Below, piece by piece: positions 27,577 to 36,737 of a stretch of 64,000 nt of DNA. The notes under the pieces were generated by a model, which worked only from the letters and a program-made list of their open reading frames with translations, was not told the origin of the DNA and did no database searches. Origin of the DNA: Anaerolineae bacterium (GTDB taxonomy: Bacteria; Chloroflexota; Anaerolineae; Promineifilales; Promineifilaceae); contig JAUIAP010000025.1 in assembly GCA_030425205.1 (NCBI GenBank), forward strand, positions 1 through 64,000, in the 5' to 3' direction. The translations under genes and the position numbers were made by a program. Positions within the stretch are counted from its first letter, which is position 1. Each line of letters begins with the position of its first letter.

Positions 27577-28572
27577 TTAGATGAAATCGCCATTGTCGAG
27601 GTCTTCTGGTGACTTCTCGAAGTCGATTTTTGTGACAAGCCCAGTCATCTGGCGATAGGCGAGCGTGAAGCCAGCCGATTGGAATGCCGTCAGCACTGAG
27701 TTGAGGATGGCCGCGATAATCGAAAATGCCAACCCACCGACTGCCAATCCAATCACCGCACTTGTCGAAATGGTGCCTGTTGTAAATAGATCCATGATTG
27801 GATTTGCGGCTAGAAAGGCAAACGGCGCGAGAACGGCCAAAATGATGAAGCCCGTGACCATGGAAATGCCGCCATAAATGAGACCCAGTATGAGACTGTC
27901 GCCCAAGTTTGCGCGGAACAACTTCCAACCGTGTGAGAGACTTTCGCCAATTCCCATCTCACGCAAGACCAAGCCTCGAAACGCATAGGCGTCGGTGTAG
28001 ACAAGTGGGATGATCAGAAGCAGGATGCCACAAATTAGGCCACAGGCCAATAAGCCAATCGCAGCAAATGCCCCGTCATTACCGCCCCCCGCATTAATGG
28101 CAAATGCACCAATTGCCCCGCCGAAAACACCAAGCACGACGAGAAGCGTCCCCCAAAGGGCGATTTTCATGCCGACAATGCGCCAGATAAATTGTCGGCC
28201 GTTACGAAATGCTTCTCCAAAGCTCGATTTGTGACCTTCCTCAAGCCCGCTGACCCCGGTGATAAGCCCCGCACGCGCAACGTTGGCAACAAGCCAGAGA
28301 ATAATCCCGACGACGAACAATAGGCAGACGACCGCAATGGCAATACCTGCCAGTTGGGTCAAGAAAGCAGGATCATTGAAGATGCCGCCATCTTGCAGGA
28401 AGGGGGGAAGTTCGGCCGATTCTGGGTCAAAGTTAAAGCTGTCGGCGTTGAAGTTCCCCCCGCCGCTACCACCACCACCACCCGCAAGCGCGGCGAGAAA
28501 TCCCAATCCCCATAACCATTTATTGTTCCAAGTGATATTCCAAGCGTCGGAAACGATTTTTCCGTGATCCAT
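27577..28572 (-). CDS. Multi-pass membrane protein, Gly-rich N-terminus
   Basis: 331 residues with about six membrane segments. The N-terminus MDHGKIVSDAWNITWNNKWL leads into a Gly-rich stretch (AGGGGGSGGG) and an acidic loop. The segment arrangement (WKLFRANLGDSLILGL; ARAGLITGV) resembles the uncharacterised 'glycerophosphoryl diester phosphodiesterase membrane domain'/DUF4013-like proteins common in Chloroflexota and Actinobacteria. Function unknown. GGAG lies 8 nt before ATG. It is divergent from the Liv operon across a 252-nt gap. Confidence 0.8.
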   Translation of the reverse strand: MDHGKIVSDAWNITWNNKWLWGLGFLAALAGGGGGSGGGNFNADSFNFDPESAELPPFLQDGGIFNDPAFLTQLAGIAIAVVCLLFVVGIILWLVANVARAGLITGVSGLEEGHKSSFGEAFRNGRQFIWRIVGMKIALWGTLLVVLGVFGGAIGAFAINAGGGNDGAFAAIGLLACGLICGILLLIIPLVYTDAYAFRGLVLREMGIGESLSHGWKLFRANLGDSLILGLIYGGISMVTGFIILAVLAPFAFLAANPIMDLFTTGTISTSAVIGLAVGGLAFSIIAAILNSVLTAFQSAGFTLAYRQMTGLVTKIDFEKSPEDLDNGDFI

Positions 28573-28824
28573 GTGTTGTCTCCAGTAAAATTTAAGATTC
28601 GTTGTTTAGACGAGTGAACAAACTGTGTCTTAACAGCCTTGCTTGACTCACAACTTTATTTCTATACGTGCATATTACATTATTCGTTGCATTTGTAAAA
28701 ATTGTGAACCGTTTACGAATATCTTGCGCAACACGGTCGAGGATGGTAAATTTGCGCTTGGGTAATTTTCGCACCAAGAAGAGAAGGAAAGACAGTTTGT
28801 CTGCCCAAAATACGCACACAATTT

Positions 28825-29598
28825 ATGGGAACTACGCCGCTCCTTGCCGTCCAGAATGTCGAACTGAGTTTTGGCAGTAACAAAGTCCTTAAAAACGTTA
28901 GTTTTGACGTAGCAGAAGGGACAATACATTCAATCATAGGGCCAAACGGTGCGGGCAAAACATCGTTGCTTAACTGCATCAGTGCATTCTATCGGCCGCA
29001 ATCAGGCCAAATCCTCTACGACGGCACAACTGATCTTACGAAGACTCCTCCCACCCAAATCGCACCCATGGGTATCGCCCGTACATTTCAAAATATCGCA
29101 CTCTATACGGGTCTTAGCACCGTCGATAACTTAATGGCGGCGCGACACATTCACATGCGCCAAAATAGTTTGGCGAGCATGTTGTATTGGGGCGCAGCCA
29201 AACGGGAAGAGGTTGCACATCGCGCTGTCGTTGAGGAAATCATCGACTTTTTAGAGATCAACGCCATTCGCAAATCACTCGTCGGCGCACTGCCATATGG
29301 CTTGCGCAAGCGAATCGAACTCGGTCGCGCACTCGCACTAGAACCAAAATTAATGCTGCTTGATGAACCGATGGCGGGGATGAACTCTGAAGAGAAAGAG
29401 GATATTGCCCGCTTTATCTTGGACATTCACGAGCGACGCGGCATCACGATTGTGCTGATTGAGCACGATATGGGCGTGGTCATGGATATTTCCAACCATG
29501 TTACCGTGATTGATTTTGGCAAGAAAATTGGTGATGGAACACCCGATGCGGTGAGCGCGAGTCCAGAAGTAATTCGAGCATATTTAGGAGAAGAATGA
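28825..29598 (+). CDS. livG: Branched-chain-amino-acid-type ABC transporter ATPase
   Basis: 257 residues. Walker A GPNGAGKT (39-46), an LivG-type signature motif LPYGLRKRIELGRAL, Walker B LMLLDEP followed by MAGMN, and the switch His in LIEHDMGVVM are all seen. It energises uptake by LivHM together with LivF. First gene of a seven-gene operon to 38795. ATG 28825 has no recognisable ribosome site (ACACAATTTATG). As the operon includes two CoA ligases, the transported substrate may be an aromatic or fatty acid rather than leucine. Confidence 0.93.
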   Translation: MGTTPLLAVQNVELSFGSNKVLKNVSFDVAEGTIHSIIGPNGAGKTSLLNCISAFYRPQSGQILYDGTTDLTKTPPTQIAPMGIARTFQNIALYTGLSTVDNLMAARHIHMRQNSLASMLYWGAAKREEVAHRAVVEEIIDFLEINAIRKSLVGALPYGLRKRIELGRALALEPKLMLLDEPMAGMNSEEKEDIARFILDIHERRGITIVLIEHDMGVVMDISNHVTVIDFGKKIGDGTPDAVSASPEVIRAYLGEE

Positions 29599-29687
29599 CG
29601 GTGAACGCTTGATCAGTGCATAGTCACTCGTGCTTTTTGCGATTGACTGCAATCTGAAACGGTTCACTGCCAACGGTTCACTGACCT
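29599..29687 (+). repeat. Repeat-armed hairpin spacer between livG and the ligase gene
   Basis: The left part (CGGTGAACGCTTGATCAGTG) and the right part (AACGGTTCACTG twice, at about 29659-29682) are imperfect inverted copies of a unit near CAGTGAACCGTT. The spacer runs to the next ATG and leaves no ribosome site. Confidence 0.6.
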
Positions 29688-31598
29688 ATGGCTGAGACAT
29701 TTGCACAGCATTACCTAGAGAAGGCGCAACGCTATGGAGATAGCAAAGTTGCCGTGCGCCAGAAAAAGCATGGGATTTGGCAGGAGTATTCTTGGGCGCA
29801 GTCGTTGGAGCAAGTCAAGCTTTTTGGGATGGGGATGTTGCAACTTGGATTGCTGCGCGGCGAGCAAGTTGCCGCCATTGGCGATAATGACAAGGAGTAT
29901 CTGTGGGGGTATCTAGGCGTTCACGCGATTGGTGGGGCGATGGTGGGGATGTACACCGACGCGAATCCGCAAGAGGCCGCCTATATCATTGACCATTCGG
30001 ACGCCAAATATGTGCTGGCGCAGGATCAAGAGCAGGTCGATAAGATGCTCGATATTCGTGCCGATATTCCGCAGGTTCGCAAAGTTATCTATTGGAATGA
30101 CAGCGGCCTGTGGGGATATGAAAACGATTGGCTGCTCTCCTATCAAGATGTCATTGAGATGGGGCGGGCATTGTTGGCAAAGGAGCCTGATCGTTTTGAG
30201 ACGGAGGTTAAGCTGGGATCGGCCGATGATCTCGCCCTAATCTGCTACACCTCTGGCACAACGGGACTGCCCAAAGGGGCGATGCTTTCGCATAAAAATA
30301 TGCTCGTTGCGGCACGCATGTTTGAAGAGGTCGATCCACGCTATGAAGACGATAATCACGTCAGCTTTTTGCCGATGGGCTGGATCGCCGAACATATTCT
30401 CGGAATCGCAAATCATTGTTACTATGGCATTATTATCAACTTCCCCGAGGAGCCTGAAACGGTACGTCAAAATCTGCGCGAAATTGCGCCAGAGGTCGTC
30501 GTCTATGGATCGCGTCTCTGGGATAATTTGGTGAGCATGATCCAAGTGCGCTTGCTCGATTCATCGTGGCTCAACAAGGCGATGTATAAGGCATGTATGC
30601 CAATTGGCAATCGCATGGCCGAAAAGCGCATGCGAGGCGCGGCGGCTGGTCCGGGTCTGGCGATTTCCTACAAGATAGCGGACATGCTCTTTTTTGGCCC
30701 ACTACGCGATCAACTTGGCATGTCAAATATCCGCACGGCGATTACTGGCGGGGCGGCACTTAGCCCCGATGTGATGCGCTTCTTCCATGCAATTGGGATC
30801 AATTTAAAGCAGGTCTACGGCATGACGGAAGTGGCAACGGCGGGGACGAGTCACTACACAGGCGACATCAAATTTGCCAGCGTGGGCAAGCCAGTGCCGG
30901 GTGCGGATGTGCGCATTGGCGAAAATGACGAAATTCAGCTCTCCTCCCCCACGCTCTTTATGGGCTATTACAAAGATCCTGAAAAAACGGCCGAAGATGT
31001 GCAAGTTGATCCAGATGGTCGCCGTTGGTTCTTGACGGGCGACGCGGGTTATATTGATGAAGATGGGCATTTAATCTACCTCGATCGCGTCAAGGATATG
31101 ATCGAACTGTCGAATGGCGCACGCTTTTCACCGCAGTTTATCGAAGGACGACTCAAGTTTAATCCGAATGTGCGCGAGGTGATGACCGTTGGTGATCCAA
31201 CGCGCGATTTTGTGACGGCACTGATCATTTTTGATTTTGACAACGTGGCACGCTGGGCAGAGAAGAAGGGGATCGGCTTTACAACCTTTGCCGATTTAAG
31301 CCAGAAACCGCCTGTTTTAGAGCTGGTCAAAGGAGCGGTCGAAGAGATCAATTCCAGCTTGCCACCCGATGGAAGGATTAAGGCGTTCGTCTTGATGCCC
31401 AAAGAGTTTGATGCGGATGAGGCAGAGATGACCCGCTCACGCAAGCTCAAACGGCAGGTGTTAGTTGAGAAATACAGCGAGATTATTGATGCACTGTATG
31501 GAAAATCGGCCGATCCCATCACCGTCCGCCAAGAAGTCACCTACCAAGATGGTTCAACTGGTTTTACAGAGAACACGCTGACTGTGGTACGTGTTTGA
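29688..31598 (+). CDS. Long-chain acyl-CoA synthetase / AMP-binding protein
   Basis: 636 residues, a FadD15-like adenylate-forming ligase that converts a carboxylic acid, ATP and CoA to acyl-CoA. The phosphate loop YTSGTTGLPKG lies at about 187-197. QVYGMTE, the ATP site TGDAGYID, and the hinge region DRVKDMIELSNG follow, all in the order usual for the family. Length fits the long-chain branch. It sits between livG and livH, so the imported acid is probably activated at once. Such ABC-plus-ligase operons are known for aromatic and fatty acids. Confidence 0.9.
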   Translation: MAETFAQHYLEKAQRYGDSKVAVRQKKHGIWQEYSWAQSLEQVKLFGMGMLQLGLLRGEQVAAIGDNDKEYLWGYLGVHAIGGAMVGMYTDANPQEAAYIIDHSDAKYVLAQDQEQVDKMLDIRADIPQVRKVIYWNDSGLWGYENDWLLSYQDVIEMGRALLAKEPDRFETEVKLGSADDLALICYTSGTTGLPKGAMLSHKNMLVAARMFEEVDPRYEDDNHVSFLPMGWIAEHILGIANHCYYGIIINFPEEPETVRQNLREIAPEVVVYGSRLWDNLVSMIQVRLLDSSWLNKAMYKACMPIGNRMAEKRMRGAAAGPGLAISYKIADMLFFGPLRDQLGMSNIRTAITGGAALSPDVMRFFHAIGINLKQVYGMTEVATAGTSHYTGDIKFASVGKPVPGADVRIGENDEIQLSSPTLFMGYYKDPEKTAEDVQVDPDGRRWFLTGDAGYIDEDGHLIYLDRVKDMIELSNGARFSPQFIEGRLKFNPNVREVMTVGDPTRDFVTALIIFDFDNVARWAEKKGIGFTTFADLSQKPPVLELVKGAVEEINSSLPPDGRIKAFVLMPKEFDADEAEMTRSRKLKRQVLVEKYSEIIDALYGKSADPITVRQEVTYQDGSTGFTENTLTVVRV

Positions 31599-31608
31599 TA
31601 GTTAAAAT

Positions 31609-32562
31609 ATGAATTGGATTTTAGTTCCACAACAGGTCATTACAGGTCTACTCAACGGCGGCACGCTCGCCCTGATCGCCTTGGGGATTGTGCTTATTTT
31701 TAAGTCGTCTGAGGTGTTCAACTTTGCACATGGGCACATGGTTATGGTGGGGGCGTATGTGACATGGTGGTTTGCTGGCGGGACGTCGCAGGATGGCGAA
31801 ATGCCTGTCGATCTGCCGTTTGCACTGGCCGTGATCGTCGGGATTGTGATTGCGATTTTGGTTGGATTGTTGATCGAGCGGATCGCACTTCGGCCGATGT
31901 CGGGTCAACCACTGCTCGCCATCATGCTGATGACGCTTGGTCTTGCCCAGCTATTTGAAGGGTTGGTCACCGTCCTTTTTGGCACACAGCCCAAAGGGTT
32001 TCCGTCCCCCATCACCTCAAACGAACCGATCACATTTGCCAATCCCTTTGCGCCAGAAGACGCGATGTTGATGTTCAAAACGATTCGCATCGACCCGACG
32101 CGCTTGGCAACCTTTATCGTCGCAATTGTCGTTGCCGTCGGATTCATCTTCTTTTTCAACTATACGAATATCGGACTCTCCATGCGGGCAACTTCGGAGA
32201 ATCACGAATTAGCCCGCAGTGTCGGCATCAAAGTGCCACGTGTCTTTGGCCTCTCATGGGCAATCGCCGGGATCGTGGCGACGCTGGGCGGCATTTTGTT
32301 GGCGATGCTCTCTGGAGTCAGCGTCAACTTGGCAACGGTCGCCCTGGTCGCATTTCCCGCCATTCTGCTCGGTGGCTTAGAATCACTCGGCGGTGCAATC
32401 GTTGGCGGGCTGGCGGTTGGCTTGGTGCAAGCACTCGTGCAGGCATCAAGTGTTGGAGCCATCCGCAACTCAAGCGACATTGCGCCCTACGTATTGTTAC
32501 TCATCGTGCTGGTCATTCGCCCCGAAGGGCTGTTTGGACAGAAGAGAATTGAAAGAATATAA
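31609..32562 (+). CDS. livH: Branched-chain-amino-acid-type ABC permease
   Basis: 317 residues with about eight membrane segments. Typical LivH features are QQVITGLLNGGTLALIALG at the start, FNFAHGHMVMVGAY, MRATSENHELARSVGI (the cytosolic coupling loop) and VLVIRPEGLFG at the end. Ten nt separate it from the ligase gene. Forms the channel with LivM. Confidence 0.93.
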   Translation: MNWILVPQQVITGLLNGGTLALIALGIVLIFKSSEVFNFAHGHMVMVGAYVTWWFAGGTSQDGEMPVDLPFALAVIVGIVIAILVGLLIERIALRPMSGQPLLAIMLMTLGLAQLFEGLVTVLFGTQPKGFPSPITSNEPITFANPFAPEDAMLMFKTIRIDPTRLATFIVAIVVAVGFIFFFNYTNIGLSMRATSENHELARSVGIKVPRVFGLSWAIAGIVATLGGILLAMLSGVSVNLATVALVAFPAILLGGLESLGGAIVGGLAVGLVQALVQASSVGAIRNSSDIAPYVLLLIVLVIRPEGLFGQKRIERI

Positions 32563-32634
32563 GGAGTGATATGCGGCAAGTGATAGGAAGCACGAAGCAG
32601 CTTACCACTTACCACTGATCACTTAACACTTTTT
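32563..32634 (+). repeat. Repeat-armed hairpin spacer between livH and livM
   Basis: Left: GGAGTGATATGCGGCAAGTGATAGG. This is quoted in two parts: GGAGTGATATG and CGGCAAGTGATAGG. Right, 32602-32630: TTACCACTTACCACTGATCA and CTTAACACT. The right side is the degenerate complement of repeated AAGTGAT/AAGTGGT units. It ends at TTTTT directly before ATG, with no ribosome site. Confidence 0.65.
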
Positions 32635-33699
32635 ATGGCCTCCATCCGCACCGCTGGCGATTTTGATCGCAGCTACGAACAAGATCAACGCATTATACGC
32701 AAGCCGCTGCACCTGATTATGACGGTGGTGGCGATTATTTTTGTCTACTTAATGCCGCGTATTTTTGAAAATTCCGCGCCAACGCTCAACCAGTTTGCCT
32801 ACACCATCATTGCCTTGCAAGGGTTAAACATCCTGACGGGTTATGCGGGACAAATTTCACTGGGTCAGGCGGCGTTCATGCTGGTAGGGGGCTATTCATC
32901 CGCGCTGTTGTCAACCCATTGGGGCATGCCAATTTGGATCACGGTGCCACTTTCCGCACTAACGACGGGAACGATTGGGCTGATTTTTGGCCTGCCTTCG
33001 CTACGTGTCAAAGGATTCTATTTGGCGATGGCGACATTAGCGGCCCAGTTCATCATTCCGTGGATCACGCGCAACGTGTGGAGTGACTATTTGGGTGGGA
33101 CGAGTGGCGCGATTCAAGTGCCAGCCGCCCATGTTTTCGGCATCAACATTTCAGAACCACGAGATTACTTCATTTTTTCGTTCACGTTTGTCATCTTATC
33201 AACGATTTTGACCAACAACATTTCGCGCACCAAATTGGGACGTGCATTTGTCTCTGTGCGAGACAATGACTTAGCGGCCGAACTGCTCGGCGTGAACCCG
33301 TTTAGCTATAAGTTGCGGGCATTTTTTATCGCGGCCGCATTGGCAGGTGTCGCGGGTGCGCTCAAGGCGCATTTTGAGCGTGGCATTGGGACGGAGTTTG
33401 GCTATAGTCTCAACGTTTCGATTATCTTTTTGGGCATGCTGGTGATTGGCGGAATGGGGACGCGGTTGGGTCCCTTCTTTGGGGCAATCACGATCATTTT
33501 GCTGGAGGATGTTGCGATTGCATTTGGTGAGTATTTAGCTGTACTATTCCCCAGTCAATCAGCACAGTTGTTGACTAGTTTTCGGCCGATATTTTTCGGC
33601 CTCGTGTTGATGATATTTCTGATTTTTGAACCGCGTGGATTGGCGCATCGCTGGAATTTGATTAAAGCTTCTTGGCGACTGCGACCCTTTGCACGCTAA
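32635..33699 (+). CDS. livM: Branched-chain-amino-acid-type ABC permease
   Basis: 354 residues with about nine membrane segments. LivM hallmarks are GYAGQISLGQAAFMLVGGYS, LRVKGFYLAMATLAAQF, FVSVRDNDLAAELLGVNP (coupling loop) and GMGTRLGPFFGA. It pairs with LivH. A ribosome site is missing because the repeat spacer abuts the ATG. Confidence 0.93.
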   Translation: MASIRTAGDFDRSYEQDQRIIRKPLHLIMTVVAIIFVYLMPRIFENSAPTLNQFAYTIIALQGLNILTGYAGQISLGQAAFMLVGGYSSALLSTHWGMPIWITVPLSALTTGTIGLIFGLPSLRVKGFYLAMATLAAQFIIPWITRNVWSDYLGGTSGAIQVPAAHVFGINISEPRDYFIFSFTFVILSTILTNNISRTKLGRAFVSVRDNDLAAELLGVNPFSYKLRAFFIAAALAGVAGALKAHFERGIGTEFGYSLNVSIIFLGMLVIGGMGTRLGPFFGAITIILLEDVAIAFGEYLAVLFPSQSAQLLTSFRPIFFGLVLMIFLIFEPRGLAHRWNLIKASWRLRPFAR

Positions 33700-33790
33700 A
33701 CGATGTAAATTTACTTATCTATTATGATCGACACTCTGAATGAGAAGGGTCGTCAAATAGAAAATAAACTTAGTTTTTTGGAGAAGAAAC

Positions 33791-36643
33791 ATGAAAAAAA
33801 GCAACTGGATTTTTTACCTACTTGCGCTCATGCTTGCCGTGTTTGTGGTGGCATGTGGGGGTCAGGAAGAAGCTGACCCGACGGCGGTTCCCGACGTAGT
33901 CGAACCGACCGATGTTCCAGAAGTTGTCGATGAACCGACGGAAGAACCGGAAGTGATCGATGAGCCAACCGAAGTGATGTCCGACTTTGAGACAAACATC
34001 GTCGTTTGGGCGGATGAACTGCTATCACCTGTCGTCAACGAAATCAAAGTCGATTTTGAACAAGAGTATGGTATCGGCCTCATCGTTGAGAACGTTACCG
34101 ACCGCTATGACCAATTCCCTGTTGCAGCAGCGGCAGGCGAAGGGCCAGACATCATTCTGTTGGCACATGACCGCATCGGTGGTTACTATGACAGCGGATT
34201 GCTCGCAACGATTGATCTTGCGGGTCGTGAAGACGAATTTGCCTCTGCGGCAATTGATGCCTTTACGTACAATGGCGACTTGGTTGGCTTGCCCTATGCA
34301 ACTGAAAACCTCGCCTTCTTCTACAATGCCGACCTCGTGGATGCGCCTCCCGCAACATGGGAAGAGGCTATGGAGATTGGTGCGGCGTTAGTTGACAGCG
34401 GCGATGCAACCTACGCAATTGCCCTGACTGGCACGACCTATGACTCATTCCCACTGCATACTGCATTCGGAGGCTATGTCTTCGGCAATGACGGCAGCGG
34501 CTATGATCCGAACGATGTTGGGATTGACAGCAGCGGCATGATTGCAGCCGGCGACTTTATCCAAGAGAATGTTGAAGCTGGATTGATCAGCGATAGCACC
34601 GATTGGGATACCGCACATCTGCAATTTGAGACGGGTGAGATTCCCTTCTTGATGGCGGGACCATGGGCATTGGAGCGTCTCCGTGACTCAGGTGTAAACT
34701 ATGTTGTTGCCGACTTCCCAGTGGGGACGCAACAAGGTGAATCATTCTTGGGCGTGCAAGGTTGGTCTGTCAACGCACTGAGCGATAATGTCCTCTTAGC
34801 ACAGACCATTTTGACCGAATATTTTGCAACCGAAGATGTCATGCGTCAGTTCACCGAATTGACAAACCGCCCATCTGCTTACATTTCAACGCCAAATCCC
34901 GATCCCGATTTGGTCGTGTTTGGTGACGTTGCCGTTGGTGGCTTGCCAATGCCTGCGATTCCAGAGATGGGTTCGATTTGGGGTAGCTGGGGTGATGCGT
35001 TTGCACTCATCATCAACGGTGAGCAATCTGCTTCTGACGCATTGACCAACGCTGGCGCACAAATCCGTGACCTAATTGGTGGTTCAATGGATGGTGCAAT
35101 CGTCGCTGTAGGTTCATTCCAAGCAGCGGCTGGCTGTGAAGGCGATTGGGACCCAGCTTGTAATGTGACCCGCCTGAGCGACAACGGTGATGGCACATAT
35201 AGCGGCACGTTCAATTTGCCAGCAGGCGAATATGAAGGGAAAGTCGCCTTTGATGGTGGCTGGACAGAGAACTACGGTTTGGATGGTGCATTGGACGGCG
35301 ACAACATTCCATTTACGGTTGAAGCTGATGGTCCCGTCACAATTACGTTCGATAGTGAAACGAATTTGACGACGTTTGAAGCTGGCGAAGCGATGATGGA
35401 CGACGATGACGCCATGATGGACGACGGCATGATGATGGGCGGCGACTGTAACGGCGTTGATGCAACGGGCGAAGAGTTGGTCATCTATCAGCAAGCTGGT
35501 CGTGAAGGACCGCTAGCTGCCATTCTTGGCGACGGTTTTGCCTTTGCAACAGAAGATGCCGTCAGCTACATCAATGAAAACGGTGGCGTTTGTGGGGCTG
35601 AATTGGTCGTTGAGTTCTGCGAAACGGGCTACAACCCAGAGAATGAAATCGCTTGCTATAACGAGACACGCACGGCTGACCCTGCGCCAATCGTTATCCT
35701 CAGCTACGGTTCGGGTGCAACGATTGCACTGAAAGATCGCGTCGTGGAAGATGAAATTGTCCACATGGTCGCTGGCTTGGAAGCGGAGGCACTCTATAAC
35801 CCAGCCGATGGTTACACGATTGCTGCAATTCCAATCTACACCGATCAGTTTGGTGGCTTCTTGCAATTTGTTGCCGATAACTGGGACGATATCAAGCCAG
35901 AAGGTGCTGGTGACGACATCGTTGTTGGTGTTGTTGGCTGGGCAAACGCTTTTGGTGCAGGTGCAAATACACCTGAAACAGAAGCATTTGCGGAAGAGTT
36001 GGGTATCACATTGTTGCCACTAGAGCAGCAAGAGATCTCACCTGAAGCGGATGTGTCAGGCGTGTTGCAGAACCTTGTTCTCGGTGGCGCGAATGTCATC
36101 TATGCACAGAACTTGTCGTTCGGTGCAACGCAGGTGATTGGCACATTGCGTGCATTGGGTGCATGGGATTCGGTTATCGTCGGTGGTGTCAACTGGACAT
36201 TCAACACTGATGTGTTGGCCTTTTTGGGCGAAAATCAAGCGGCTGCCAATGGTTACTACGGTGTCTTCCCATACTTGTGGTACAACGACGCAGGTAACCC
36301 GACAGTTGATCTCGCAACCCAATTTGCGGAAGAGAATGATCGTGATGCAAATGCAGGTGGTGTGAGCTACCTCACCAGCATCAGCACCTTCCTTTTGCTC
36401 GACCAGATGCTTGAGGATGCAATCGGCCGAAATGGGTTTGAGAACCTAACTGGCGCAACGTTGCTCGACTCCTTGGATGAAACGGGGACATACAGCGACG
36501 GTGTTTTGACGGTTGATGTCCGCGATGGCCGCCGCGCACCCAGCATGGCGCAAATCCGTCAATTCCAATTCAACGGTGAGTCGATTGACTTTACAGTTGT
36601 TGAGGATTGGTTCGAGTTGCCTGACTTGCGTCCGGGACAGTAG
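33791..36643 (+). CDS. Fused binding protein: MalE-type + X25-like + LivJ-type
   Basis: 950 residues, an exported lipoprotein with Cys22 in the lipobox VVAC, then a Pro/Glu/Thr/Val linker (23-62). Residues about 66-430 match family-1 sugar-binding proteins (TNIVVWADELLSP, GEGPDIILLAHDRIGGY, GLPYATENLAFFYN, FLMAGPWALERL). Residues about 436-530 match the pullulanase X25-type carbohydrate module (CEGDWDPACNVTRLSDNGDG, FNLPAGEYEGKVAFDGGWTE). A Met/Asp linker (AMMDDDDAMMDDGMMMGG) follows. Residues about 560-950 match LivJ-type proteins (GREGPLAAILGDGF, FLQFVADNW). Usual LivJ length is near 400. GGAG precedes ATG. The operon position fits the LivJ half; no malF/malG genes are nearby. Gene fusion at the linker or an assembly join could explain it. 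Confidence 0.88.
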   Translation: MKKSNWIFYLLALMLAVFVVACGGQEEADPTAVPDVVEPTDVPEVVDEPTEEPEVIDEPTEVMSDFETNIVVWADELLSPVVNEIKVDFEQEYGIGLIVENVTDRYDQFPVAAAAGEGPDIILLAHDRIGGYYDSGLLATIDLAGREDEFASAAIDAFTYNGDLVGLPYATENLAFFYNADLVDAPPATWEEAMEIGAALVDSGDATYAIALTGTTYDSFPLHTAFGGYVFGNDGSGYDPNDVGIDSSGMIAAGDFIQENVEAGLISDSTDWDTAHLQFETGEIPFLMAGPWALERLRDSGVNYVVADFPVGTQQGESFLGVQGWSVNALSDNVLLAQTILTEYFATEDVMRQFTELTNRPSAYISTPNPDPDLVVFGDVAVGGLPMPAIPEMGSIWGSWGDAFALIINGEQSASDALTNAGAQIRDLIGGSMDGAIVAVGSFQAAAGCEGDWDPACNVTRLSDNGDGTYSGTFNLPAGEYEGKVAFDGGWTENYGLDGALDGDNIPFTVEADGPVTITFDSETNLTTFEAGEAMMDDDDAMMDDGMMMGGDCNGVDATGEELVIYQQAGREGPLAAILGDGFAFATEDAVSYINENGGVCGAELVVEFCETGYNPENEIACYNETRTADPAPIVILSYGSGATIALKDRVVEDEIVHMVAGLEAEALYNPADGYTIAAIPIYTDQFGGFLQFVADNWDDIKPEGAGDDIVVGVVGWANAFGAGANTPETEAFAEELGITLLPLEQQEISPEADVSGVLQNLVLGGANVIYAQNLSFGATQVIGTLRALGAWDSVIVGGVNWTFNTDVLAFLGENQAAANGYYGVFPYLWYNDAGNPTVDLATQFAEENDRDANAGGVSYLTSISTFLLLDQMLEDAIGRNGFENLTGATLLDSLDETGTYSDGVLTVDVRDGRRAPSMAQIRQFQFNGESIDFTVVEDWFELPDLRPGQ

Positions 36644-36737
36644 TTCGTAAACAGTAGGCAGTAAACAGTAGGCTGTAGACAGTGGACAGATTTCTGTTCA
36701 CTGTCTACTGACCACAGTTCACTGTATACATTCACCA
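36644..36737 (+). repeat. Repeat-armed hairpin spacer before livF
   Basis: Left arm 36647-36689 is four or so tandem variants of a 10-12-nt unit (GTAAACAGTAGGCA, GTAAACAGTAGGCT, GTAGACAGTG, GACAG). Right arm 36694-36729 is their degenerate complement (CTGTTCACTGTCTACTGACC, ACAGTTCACTGTATAC). The 94-nt gap runs to the livF ATG with no ribosome site. The unit resembles that at 41185-41253. Confidence 0.8.

Noticed and set aside
27377-27928. 183-residue minus-strand open frame
   Set aside because: It overlaps the well-supported membrane-protein gene in another frame and contains a hairpin; composition is not protein-like.
35380-35470. Frameshift or stop separating the two binding-protein halves
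   Set aside because: The frame is continuous through the Met/Asp linker and the linker has no start with a ribosome site, so a single fused gene is the simplest reading.
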